Source: Coemansia sp. RSA 1804 (Eukaryota > Kickxellomycota > Kickxellomycetes > Kickxellales > Kickxellaceae). From it: a stretch of 39,028 nt of DNA. The stretch's first letter is position 1. Each line of letters begins with the position of its first letter. The notes below the pieces were generated by a model. The model was not told where the DNA came from. It worked only from the letters and a program-made list of their open reading frames with translations, and did no database searches. The translations under genes were made by a program, and so were the position numbers. Shown here piece by piece: positions 8,267 to 17,130 of this stretch. The DNA lies in assembly GCA_027578815.1 (NCBI GenBank), contig JANBTH010000079.1, positions 1 through 39,028 of the forward strand. The letters run 5' to 3'.

Positions 8267-9817
8267 AACCACCGAGAGCATGCAGAAGGTACATGTTCAG
8301 CCAGCACAAATGTTAATGGAATTACCATGCAAACAGATGGTGCAGCGACCTTTTTGCATTCAGTAATTCTGCATATCTGAGGCGGTCACATGGATGGCGT
8401 TTGCGCACGCCTATTTACGAACAGCTACAGCAGCAACAACAATGATAACGGCCAGAAGCTTTGTGGAATTGCTGTGTCTCCATTCCCTCCTCTCCACTGT
8501 TTTATAATCAATCGCCCTGCGCAATTTTACAATTGCAAAAGGGACTTCACGCAGAGCGAGCGAGAAGTTGGAGGCAATCTGACGACTGACATGTTCCGCC
8601 ATAGCATTTCCGCAAATGCCCTGCCTCTCATCCATCTGCGGAGCCTAATTTGGCAATTCCCATTTTGCCCTTTTTTGATGGAGAAAGAGAAAGCGCAACA
8701 AGGCTTCCACTTTCAGCTCCTTGTGTCTCCTTTGCATTTCACGAATATTCACTAGATCCGTGCATCCAACCTCTCCTTGTTCCGGTTCCAGGCCATTAAT
8801 TTATGCATTTTCCCTTGGCCGCCAAACAACGACAAAGAGGAGAGGATGAAAACTATATCTCTTGTTCTTTTAGCATAATAAAGTAGTCGGGGGGGGGGGG
8901 GGGGGTTCTTGCCATGCTCCATCCATCGTTTTATCTTTTTTTCATGGACGGGTGAATAAATGTTCTCGGCTGTCATGCCAGCCACCAGAAAAGCAAGCAC
9001 ACCTCAATTAAAAGTATTTTTGCGTCACAGGCACGTATTAAATGTTGATATATCCGTCAATTCTTGGCTTCCAAATTGACAATCCATTAAGGTGCACTTA
9101 TTAACAAGACCTGGTTTACTCAAAACAAAGTGGAAAAAATCGGACAGATAAGGCCCAAGGTCAGAATAAAATTAAAATATGAGTGAGAGGATCCCGAATA
9201 GGCCCGTTTTGTGCATTATTCTCACAGGTTCTCCAATTCCTAATTTTTCCACGCTAATAGCGAGCTTTGCGCTGCTCTTCCCATTTTTCATTTGCACAGC
9301 GCTTTTCTTTCTTTCTGATCTGTAGCTTCCTTTGTACCTCATTTATCGTACATGTCATCGAGCAAGTATCCAAAAGGTGTTGTTGACTAGCCACGCGGAA
9401 CAACTCTCTTCTACTTTGTTGTTGCTCTTTGCTGTTTCTTTTATATTTTATCTGTACTATTATTGCCATTACAAACCCACTCGTTTCCTCAACGTATCCA
9501 GCCTCCTTCCTTTTATAGCGCCATTGCAGCTACTAAATAGCTACTGCTCAAAGCAGGAGAAAAGGGTTGGCGGCTGCCACAGCACTGCGCCGGCTCTCCC
9601 TCATACTCACCAGGCATCTTCTTAGTGTTCTGAAACTCTCTCCCCTTCTCTTCAGCTCTTTTGTTATTTTTTGTTTGAAACAAAAGGAATATCGTCCGAC
9701 ACTGTCTTATTTCTTCTTTTATTTTCCTTCACCTTGTTCTGTTTACTTGTTCTCCCCCGTTCTTCGCTTATCCGGCTCTTGTTCAGCACGTTGTTGCTAG
9801 CGCACTAATTAGCCACA
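8267..9817. other. Intergenic spacer, PAQR copy 3 to WDR48 gene
   Basis: About 1.55 kb with the 3' end of PAQR copy 3 and the promoter and leader of the WDR48 gene. The most distinct element is a run of 17 G at 8889-8905. The last ~450 bases before the WDR48 start are pyrimidine-rich, typical of a fungal leader. Frames at 8390-8755, 9254-9469 and 9332-9625 have no recognisable protein content. Confidence 0.5.
8889..8905 (+). repeat. Homopolymer tract of 17 G
   Basis: An uninterrupted run of 17 guanines in a non-coding spacer, next to AT-rich sequence. Such a run can form G-quadruplexes and is prone to length error in sequencing, so the exact length is uncertain. Confidence 0.9.
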
Positions 9818-12800
9818 ATGGCTATGCCGTTTGTTGCTCCTCTAAACTATGTGCGCGCCAAAGAAAACCGACCCCACCGCTACGCCTACGACTACGGGTC
9901 GGTTGACCCCGGCATGTTTGCCCCCGCCCCCGAGCGCAGCCGCCCAAAGCGCGCCCCAAAACGTTCTATCGCATATACTATCCCACTGCCCGAAAGCTCG
10001 GCAAATGGCACCGCGAATTCGGATGGCCATGTCCTTGGCGTCAATGCCCTCGCCCTTCACCTGAGCAGCACAGCACCCGCAGCAGCCTTGGAGGGAGCCT
10101 CTGCATGCGGAGGACTCCTGTTCTCGGGAGGCCGCGATGGCGTGGTCAAGGCATGGGACCTGAACCTTCCTCTTAAGCGCGCCAGAGCCCCCACAGATAA
10201 CGATAACAGCGCGCACAGCAACGACCATATGGCCAGCGCTTCTGCCGCCGGATGGGCAATCGATAGGCACAAGTCGCGGGCCATCAGTCCGAAAACAAGC
10301 CTTCTCGCGTCGCATGCCATGCATAGTGACTGGGTCAACGACATTGTGCTGGTGAATGGATCGCGAACCGTTGTCTCCGCATCCTCGGATCTGACGGTGC
10401 GGGCATGGTCCCCGCTTGGATCCAACTCCCGTCCATCCACCATAGGCTCGCACCTGGACTACGTCAAGGCGCTTGCATACAGCGAGCATCGGCAGATGGT
10501 CATCAGCGGCGGGCTCGACAGGAAAATCAAGCTCTGGGACATTGGCGAGGGCAGGCCGAGCGACTCGCCAATCTATGCGCTCCAGGAGCTCGGCGACGCA
10601 TCCACGTCGTTGTCGGTGTATGCCCTTGCGTGCAATCCGCAGGGCACGCTGGTTGTGTCGGGGTCCCCTGAGAAGTTCATCCGCATCTGGGACACGCGGG
10701 CTGCCAAGCAGTTGACAACCCTATCAGGCCACACAGACCACATCCGCTCCGTTCTTCTCTCTACCGACTCCGAGCTCGTGCTCTCCGGATCGTCCGACAC
10801 CACAGTCAAACTCTGGAGCATGCGTATGCGCCGCTGTCTGTCTACATACTCGCACCACAGCAACTCCGTGTGGTCGCTGCACTCGACGCATCCGCGCTTC
10901 CAGACATTCTACTCTGCCAGCCGCGATGGTTTGGTGGCAAAGACAATTGGCGCTGGCATGCATTCCGAAGAAGGGCCCCCGACTCGTCCCACGTCGCTGG
11001 CTCCCGCACCATGGTCTACAGCTACGACAACAGCAATAGCCGCCGCAGCAAAAACAACAATGCCGCTAATGGCACGTCACGAAGCGTCGCCTTCTGCTAT
11101 TGAAGACGCACTGTCTGGCACTGGTGTTGTGTGTGTCGCAGTTGCCAAGGAGTCCCACGGTGTGGTTAAGCTTGTTGCCGCAGACGACGCTTATATCTGG
11201 ACTGCAACAAAGGGCCCGGCGTTGAATCGATGGGCGGATGTCAGTATTCGAAAGCTGCCCGTGGTTCGCCAGCGTGGCGCATCCATAGACTGCCAGCACC
11301 ATAGGGAATCAGCAGCCGTCCAGGCACAGCCTATTCCTGGAAGGAGTCCATCTGCATCTTCTTATATCGGAGGCCACAACATAGACTCTGCACACGCCAG
11401 TGCACGGAGTCCAGGAGGTATTGCAGACACCGAGTGCAGCACATCAGACTCTGACGAATTTGGCAGCGTGACACGGAATTCGCTGATCGAACCGCTACAG
11501 TCATTTCTTTTTGATGATAACAGCCTAGCACTGACCAACGGACATCGCGCCGCCATGCCAGACCTGCACCACTATTGTCAAGGCGAATCAGCAACGAAAA
11601 GCACTGCAGGCTTGCACCGCCGCAACCACACAATTGACCATCCAGCATGCACGAGATGCTCGCCTTCTCAAACGGCGCCGTACAACATTTCGCTTCGCAA
11701 TACCGCATCGCCTGTGTTAAAGGCGATTCAGGCTGAGAAAGCACGGCGCAGCGTCATCAGGGAGTCTGATAATGAGGATCTGTTTGAAGATGCAAGAATG
11801 TCCTCAACCAACAGCGGATCTGATATGGTTTCCATTGACAGCGCTCGCTCATCAACGTATCACAACCTTCGTCATGTGCGCTCGCGATCGGCAGATCATA
11901 ACAATGACAATGCTACTGGATCCATCTCGGCAGTTCTGGGCAAAGAAGGGGCCAAAGCCCAGCTACATCCTGGCTCTGGAAAGACATCCGGCCTTGTTTT
12001 GGAATGCGACACGATCGAAAGGCATTCTGGGGCTGATGATGACAGCGCCTCGGTCACTGACTCTCCGCTGCCTCTTTCTTCGTTGATAGGTGCTAATCCA
12101 ACAACATCTCCGTCCGATCCTATTACTGCTGCTGGTGGAGCACCATTTTCACTACTGCACCGTTCACAGCACATCCGGGGACATGCAAGAGGACCTTCGG
12201 ATGTACAAAAGAACTTGAACGAAGAGCAGGAAATTATTCCAGTGCGCAGCAAACCTGACGAAACCATCCACGGAAAACATGGACTGCATAGGCACAAAAT
12301 CCTCCCTAACAAGCGCCAGGTGCTGGCTCAAGACACACAGGGGCGAGTGTCGCTCTGGGATATTATGCTGTGTCACCATGTCTATGAATTCCCCGCAACA
12401 GAAGAGGAGGCACAAACCAGCACAAAGTTTAAAGGTATCTTTGGCAAGGATTTTGATAAAATCGATAGTATTCTATCGGCAAATCCAGAGACAGTGAACA
12501 CTTGGTGTCGAGTGGACACACGCATTGGTGCGCTGACAGTGCGTCTCGACGACAGTAGCGTGTGGAGTGCTGAGGTTCATGTGGACGAGATTGACGAAAT
12601 AACACCGGAGGTCATCAAGGCAATGGGCGACCATGAGCGCGTAAACATTGGCCAGTGGATGCTCAAGCGCCTGTTTTTGAACTACACTCGTGCCAGAGTC
12701 AAGCGCGGGGCATTATCTGCGCACGATGCAGCCCAGCTTAACTACTGGGCAGTCCAGGCTCCAACAGCCGAGGTAGTGTCTGTGAAAGGAGAATACCAGC

Positions 12801-14668
12801 CAAACCAGTCGCCGTGTTCGGCAAGCGGGGCTCAAAAGGTGATGGCTCCGGGCGTGACAAGATCCTCAAGCACATACATGTCTACCACGCGATTGCCAGC
12901 ACTTGCTAGCGCTAGTCCAAATACGCCCAGTGCGCCGGCGCTCCACCCATCGAGCTCGGATATTGGTATCAGCGAGATGCAACGACAGCAGCAGCAACAG
13001 AAGCAGCCGCGGTTTCCGGCGATTGCGTCGCAGCTTGTAAACAGTGCGGATGAAATAGGCATTGGTAGCCTTCAGGTTCAACCAGTGCCGAAAATCATAG
13101 AAGCACCGCACTCTGCAAGGTCCGCAAATGGTATACCTTCTTCTCAAGGGTGGCCAAACCGGACGCACGGTTATTCGACTAGTAATGGACGCAAGGACAG
13201 TGGTGACAGCAGCAGCAGCGGCGGCGGCAATAATACGGAAACAGTCGGCAAGAGCGGTCATGGAGCGAGCACAGGCCATGAGAATGCGGATGCAAAGCTT
13301 AAGATAGGTGCGCCCGCACAGCCCCGACACCAACACAACGTCTCTATCGATACAGCCCCTGGTACACCACAAGGCGCAATGGTTCAGCAGCAGCAGCAGC
13401 AGCAGACTTTGGGCAAAGGCGAGGATGGCGAATCGGCAGACAGCAGTGGATCTACTGGAAAGTTTATGAACAGACTACTTTCTATGCGTATACGCAAGCA
13501 AAAGAGTGGCGGATCGACGCATGCGAATGCCTCTGCCGGCAGCAACAAGGCTGCCCAGGCAACCACAAGCAGCAGCAGTATGGATAGCAATGGAAGCGGC
13601 AACGGGTTGCTTTATCCGCCTCTCCCAACTACCGGCAGATCCAACAGCATACCTGACACCCGAGTGAATGGATTGAAAGCACCGAATGGCAACAGTGCTC
13701 AAGGAGCATCTTCTGGTGCACCAACGGCTTTAAAAAGGCCCGAGCGCGGCGAGTTTGCCGAATGGGCAGGTCCACGGTTCCCTACGGATACCGAGCGCAC
13801 ACTTGCATTGCTGCAGGGCACATCAGCACCATGGGAGCAACTTTACTCGCCGATCGTGTGTCCGCGCCTTCCACTATCTCGTGACGTGGTGGTTCAGATC
13901 TGTCAGGACCATCCCGACGCATCTGAGCCCTACTCGATATATCGCAATGGTATCGAGTTTATTGCCGGGTCATTCGAGCAGCAGAGGAACTCGATGACCG
14001 TGTTTCGCATTACTGATGACCCGCTTCTGACATTTGAAATGTGCATGCCGGCGTGGCTGACTGACTTTCTGCTGTTCAATAGATTGCCCGCGTCGTACCA
14101 GGAACCGGCGAAAGTCTCGTTTGTGCTGAGCCCATTGCAGGGATCCACATTGCCTGCCTTTCCAAATCCCAATGCGCGACTGGTTGCTAATGGCATGTTG
14201 CGTGCGCGCAAGCTTGCCATATATGTGGTCGATAAAATTGGGCTTCCTTTGATGCAGCAGCCGGCACTGAACTACGTGAACGCTGTTGACGCATGTTTGA
14301 TGGCATACGAGAAGAGGGCGGTCGGCAACGAAGGTACCGCAGAGGGCAGCGGCAACCCCTATATTGACCTGTTCACGCGAGCCGGAGAGGTGGTTTCGGA
14401 AGAGGAGCGACTTGCGCTGAATGACATGGTTTTCTGGCGAAGCTGTACGGCAAACAAAGGAGGCGACGGCAGTTCCGAATACGTGGGACGGCCGGAGCTC
14501 TATCTGGATCTCTTCAGCAAGGACATGAAATTGAGGCCCAGACAGACGCTTGCCACAATAAAGGCAAATGTGTGGAAGGCAAGCGGGGATATCCAGGTTT
14601 CGTACGAGTGGGCGGCATTTGTAAAGAAGCGCATAGCGATAGCGCAGGGGCTTGTAGTGAAGAGGTAG
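9818..14668 (+). CDS. WDR48/UAF1/Duf1-family WD40 protein with large disordered insertion
   Basis: A 1616-residue homologue of WDR48 (UAF1; Duf1 in budding yeast), the beta-propeller cofactor that activates USP1/USP12/USP46-type deubiquitinases. WD repeats are visible at about residues 70-115 (GGRDGVVKAWD), 165-200 (SSDLTVRAW), 208-242 (GGLDRKIKLWD), 262-293 (SPEKFIRIWD), 300-335 (SSDTTVKLW) and 345-375, with a late blade at about 820-855 (NKRQVLAQDTQGRVSLWD) that matches the last propeller blade of WDR48. Next come the WDR48 segment with a ...GALTVRLD... strand and the NIGQWMLK helix (about 945), then a second low-complexity stretch (about 1000-1310, with short Q runs). The C-terminal SUMO-like/DUF3337 region (about 1400-1510) contains PAWLTDFLL, KVSFVLSP and NGMLRARKL. 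Human WDR48 is about 677 residues; the excess is a Ser/His/Asn-rich insertion at about 380-815 and the second linker. The frame stays open for 4.85 kb without introns. Confidence 0.93.
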   Translation: MAMPFVAPLNYVRAKENRPHRYAYDYGSVDPGMFAPAPERSRPKRAPKRSIAYTIPLPESSANGTANSDGHVLGVNALALHLSSTAPAAALEGASACGGLLFSGGRDGVVKAWDLNLPLKRARAPTDNDNSAHSNDHMASASAAGWAIDRHKSRAISPKTSLLASHAMHSDWVNDIVLVNGSRTVVSASSDLTVRAWSPLGSNSRPSTIGSHLDYVKALAYSEHRQMVISGGLDRKIKLWDIGEGRPSDSPIYALQELGDASTSLSVYALACNPQGTLVVSGSPEKFIRIWDTRAAKQLTTLSGHTDHIRSVLLSTDSELVLSGSSDTTVKLWSMRMRRCLSTYSHHSNSVWSLHSTHPRFQTFYSASRDGLVAKTIGAGMHSEEGPPTRPTSLAPAPWSTATTTAIAAAAKTTMPLMARHEASPSAIEDALSGTGVVCVAVAKESHGVVKLVAADDAYIWTATKGPALNRWADVSIRKLPVVRQRGASIDCQHHRESAAVQAQPIPGRSPSASSYIGGHNIDSAHASARSPGGIADTECSTSDSDEFGSVTRNSLIEPLQSFLFDDNSLALTNGHRAAMPDLHHYCQGESATKSTAGLHRRNHTIDHPACTRCSPSQTAPYNISLRNTASPVLKAIQAEKARRSVIRESDNEDLFEDARMSSTNSGSDMVSIDSARSSTYHNLRHVRSRSADHNNDNATGSISAVLGKEGAKAQLHPGSGKTSGLVLECDTIERHSGADDDSASVTDSPLPLSSLIGANPTTSPSDPITAAGGAPFSLLHRSQHIRGHARGPSDVQKNLNEEQEIIPVRSKPDETIHGKHGLHRHKILPNKRQVLAQDTQGRVSLWDIMLCHHVYEFPATEEEAQTSTKFKGIFGKDFDKIDSILSANPETVNTWCRVDTRIGALTVRLDDSSVWSAEVHVDEIDEITPEVIKAMGDHERVNIGQWMLKRLFLNYTRARVKRGALSAHDAAQLNYWAVQAPTAEVVSVKGEYQPNQSPCSASGAQKVMAPGVTRSSSTYMSTTRLPALASASPNTPSAPALHPSSSDIGISEMQRQQQQQKQPRFPAIASQLVNSADEIGIGSLQVQPVPKIIEAPHSARSANGIPSSQGWPNRTHGYSTSNGRKDSGDSSSSGGGNNTETVGKSGHGASTGHENADAKLKIGAPAQPRHQHNVSIDTAPGTPQGAMVQQQQQQQTLGKGEDGESADSSGSTGKFMNRLLSMRIRKQKSGGSTHANASAGSNKAAQATTSSSSMDSNGSGNGLLYPPLPTTGRSNSIPDTRVNGLKAPNGNSAQGASSGAPTALKRPERGEFAEWAGPRFPTDTERTLALLQGTSAPWEQLYSPIVCPRLPLSRDVVVQICQDHPDASEPYSIYRNGIEFIAGSFEQQRNSMTVFRITDDPLLTFEMCMPAWLTDFLLFNRLPASYQEPAKVSFVLSPLQGSTLPAFPNPNARLVANGMLRARKLAIYVVDKIGLPLMQQPALNYVNAVDACLMAYEKRAVGNEGTAEGSGNPYIDLFTRAGEVVSEEERLALNDMVFWRSCTANKGGDGSSEYVGRPELYLDLFSKDMKLRPRQTLATIKANVWKASGDIQVSYEWAAFVKKRIAIAQGLVVKR

Positions 14669-14805
14669 ACAGGCTTGTATTTAAATAGAATTTTCTTTTC
14701 TTGTCATTATTGTTGCGTTGTTATATGAACCCTAGCCAATGACACGCGTTGTCATTTATTGCAGAAAATGTAAGGAAAAAAACATGATAATGAGCGAGAA
14801 AAAAG

Positions 14806-16398
14806 TCAGAGCTTGGGCGGTTCATCAGCAAGCAAAGAGGGGACGGATTCGTCGGCAAGTACCGAGGGGAAGGGTTCGTCGGCATGCAATGACGGAACTG
14901 CGGAGTTGATTTCCTCATCACTGATATCGGCCAACTTGGATACGGGATCGGTCTCCCACTTGCTTCCCAAGACCAGATGGATGCCGCAGGAGTGTAGCCT
15001 GACGGTCTCCTCGATCGGGCGGTCCCTGGTCTCGGGAACAAGGAAATAGACAAAAAGCGCAGCGATGACGTTCCATACCAGGAAGAACAGAAAGGTGTAG
15101 TTCCCCCACCAGTTGTTGAGCGGCGGGAAGATGACGCCGATGGCAAAGGTGCTGATGTAGCCGATACCGGTGCCGATGCCAGACATGGCGGTCATGGCGT
15201 AGCGAGGCGTCATTTCGCTAGCAGTGGCCCAGGGGATGGGGCCGACGCCAACGTTAAAGAAGGCATTGAAGCAGAAGACGGCGACGACGACAAGTGCAGC
15301 AACACTGCGCACGCTTCCTGGCACAATGATTCCGGAGAAGATGGCCATCATCATGTGCGAGAATATCAAAAGCTTCCGACGCCCAATGTAAGCGCCGACA
15401 AGCATACCAAAGAAGGTGAAAACAAAGGCAGCAACGGAGATGAGGAACGACAAGATCTGCGCAAGCGTCGGGATATTAGCAGGGTTTCCGCCAGTCGACT
15501 TGTTGATGATGGACGTGGAGTAGAAGATGACGGCGTTAATGCCGCTGAACTGCTGGAAAAACAGAAGCGATGACACGCACAGCAGCTGGTGGCGCAGGTT
15601 GTCGGGAGTGTCTCCGCGCACCAGCTGGATGACATTGACGTCGTCGGTGCGCTCCTTATTGATCCGATCGATTCGAACCATCTCGTCAAACTCGTCGTCG
15701 ATGTACGTTCCTTTGCGGAAGCACTGCAGCGACTCGCGCGCCTCCTCGTGGCGACCCTTTGAGATGAGCCATTTTGGCGACTCCTTGGCAAACGGGAACA
15801 GGATAAAGTTGAGCAGTCCCAGTGCGCCGGTAATGGAGAACAGGATGCGCCAGCGCGGCGGCGGCGCTAGTCCCAATGCGCAGGCGTTGTCAACCATGAT
15901 GCCCATGTTGCACGCAAGCTGCACCATCCCGCCCATGATAGTGCGTGCGCGCGGAGTGGTGATGTCCGACACGTAGGTCGACAGCGCGTTGTTGGCAGCG
16001 CCGGCTGCAACGCCAACAAGAATACGTCCAATGATGAACTGCGGGACCTTTGTGGTCAGCGAAAGAAGCAGCGCGCCTGCCACATTCAGCAGCGCAAACC
16101 ACGAGAGCGTGAACTTGTATCCCATCCGGTCGATGACTGGGTTAGAGATAACTGCGCCGCCAAACGCGCCAAGCGCATAGCTTCCAACCACTATGCCCCA
16201 CACAGTGTTTGAGCCCACAAATATGCACGACGGGAATGGCCCGTAGTATTTGCGTCCGGTGACACAGTTCTGGAGCACGTCGCCTGGGATGTTGACCGAT
16301 CCAATATTCCATCCAAAGTTGAAGCTACCAATTGCGGCAAGCCCTGCGCAATACGCCTGGAAGGGCGTGACGCCCAGTGTTCGTGAGTCAACGGGCAT
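14806..16398 (-). CDS. MFS sugar (hexose) transporter, copy A
   Basis: A 530-residue 12-helix sugar porter of the GLUT/HXT family, expected in the plasma membrane. Family signatures are GWNIG in helix 1 (29-33), ARxxxGG after helix 4 (151-157), ESPKWLISKGR (206-216, the PESPRWL motif), QQFSGINAVIFY (282-293), GRRKLL (339-344), GPIPW (386-390) and VPETRDRPIEE (454-464, the PETKG-type motif after helix 12). The start is the ATG at 16398: the frame is open for 78 more codons upstream but contains no ATG, and that stretch is a Leu-run artefact of a microsatellite. The helix 1 text with NIPGDVLQNC resembles animal-type GLUTs more than the yeast HXT pattern. The C-terminal cytosolic tail carries an imperfect repeat (about 501-527) absent from copy B. 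Downstream of copy B on the same strand; convergent with WDR48, whose stop is 137 bases away. Confidence 0.95.
   Translation of the reverse strand: MPVDSRTLGVTPFQAYCAGLAAIGSFNFGWNIGSVNIPGDVLQNCVTGRKYYGPFPSCIFVGSNTVWGIVVGSYALGAFGGAVISNPVIDRMGYKFTLSWFALLNVAGALLLSLTTKVPQFIIGRILVGVAAGAANNALSTYVSDITTPRARTIMGGMVQLACNMGIMVDNACALGLAPPPRWRILFSITGALGLLNFILFPFAKESPKWLISKGRHEEARESLQCFRKGTYIDDEFDEMVRIDRINKERTDDVNVIQLVRGDTPDNLRHQLLCVSSLLFFQQFSGINAVIFYSTSIINKSTGGNPANIPTLAQILSFLISVAAFVFTFFGMLVGAYIGRRKLLIFSHMMMAIFSGIIVPGSVRSVAALVVVAVFCFNAFFNVGVGPIPWATASEMTPRYAMTAMSGIGTGIGYISTFAIGVIFPPLNNWWGNYTFLFFLVWNVIAALFVYFLVPETRDRPIEETVRLHSCGIHLVLGSKWETDPVSKLADISDEEINSAVPSLHADEPFPSVLADESVPSLLADEPPKL
14822..14905 (-). repeat. 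Imperfect tandem repeat in the C-terminal tail of sugar transporter A
   Basis: Residues about 501-527 read VPSLHADEP, FPSVLADES, VPSLLADEP: three units of nine residues (27 bases each) with a conserved P-S-x-x-A-D-E core. It lies after the last transmembrane helix, in the cytosolic tail. Function unknown. Confidence 0.75.
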
Positions 16399-17130
16399 GC
16401 CAGAGAGCAAGAGATGGAGAACAGTATTTGTATATGTGGCTCTTTCTCTATCCTTAAAACCGTATATCAGAGGATACCAAGCAAAACAGTCTATATTTAG
16501 AGCGCTCGTGAATAGCAATAACAACAGAAACAGCAACAGCAACAACAATAATAGTAATAATGACAATGACAATGAGAATGAAAATAGAATATAAAGAGAA
16601 AATATGACAAAAAGAGATATTCCAAATGTCAAGCCTGACTATACTATCTCTTGAAATAAAGCAGAATAATTACGAAAGAAACTGCAATGCCAAAAGCATT
16701 CGGTATATGTGTGCGTGCGCAAAAAATGGTTTGTACATTTAGCAAACGGAAAAGGAGGGGAAGTACAGTTCTTGAACAACGCGGCAACATTTAGTTAGCG
16801 ATAATATATACTTTACTCCACACACACAGTGGGGAGAGACATGCTGGACTGAAAAGAGTATGAATAATTGAAAAAAGCGTACGCCACGTGTGGTTTACCA
16901 GCACAAAATCCCGCTCACCATTCGTTCCATTATGTATAAGTTTTTGGAAGGAATAAAACATTACTATTAAAATTCCGAGAATATTTCTTTACATCTTGAC
17001 ATCCCCCACAATCAATAAATTGGCACATGTATGTGGCTGCGCATTCAATAAAGTTTAAGAAGATTAGCAACAAAAGGTTAAATTAAAATTACGATATTGT
17101 CATAAATAAGTAAAACCCACAGAAGGGTGG
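16399..17130. other. Intergenic spacer between the two sugar transporters
   Basis: About 730 bases, AT-rich, holding the promoter of transporter A and the 3' end of transporter B. A simple-sequence tract lies at 16510-16586. Nothing else is recognisable. Confidence 0.6.
16510..16586 (+). repeat. AC/AAT-rich simple-sequence tract upstream of transporter A
   Basis: A run of CAACAGCAAC-like, AATAATAGTAATAA and GACAATGACAATGAGAATG units, giving an imperfect trinucleotide/hexanucleotide microsatellite. On the minus strand, in the transporter frame, it reads as a Leu/Ser run that keeps the frame open upstream of the ATG; as no ATG precedes it, it is probably leader or promoter sequence. Confidence 0.75.

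Noticed and set aside
8390..8755. 121-codon plus-strand frame in the PAQR3-WDR48 spacer
   Set aside because: Composition is mixed without domain features, and a competing minus-strand frame overlaps it. Not enough support for a gene.
16399..16632. In-frame N-terminal extension of sugar transporter A with a long Leu run
   Set aside because: It starts at TTG and contains no ATG; the Leu run comes from a microsatellite on the opposite strand. The conserved MPVDSRTLG start matches MVDSRTLG of copy B.
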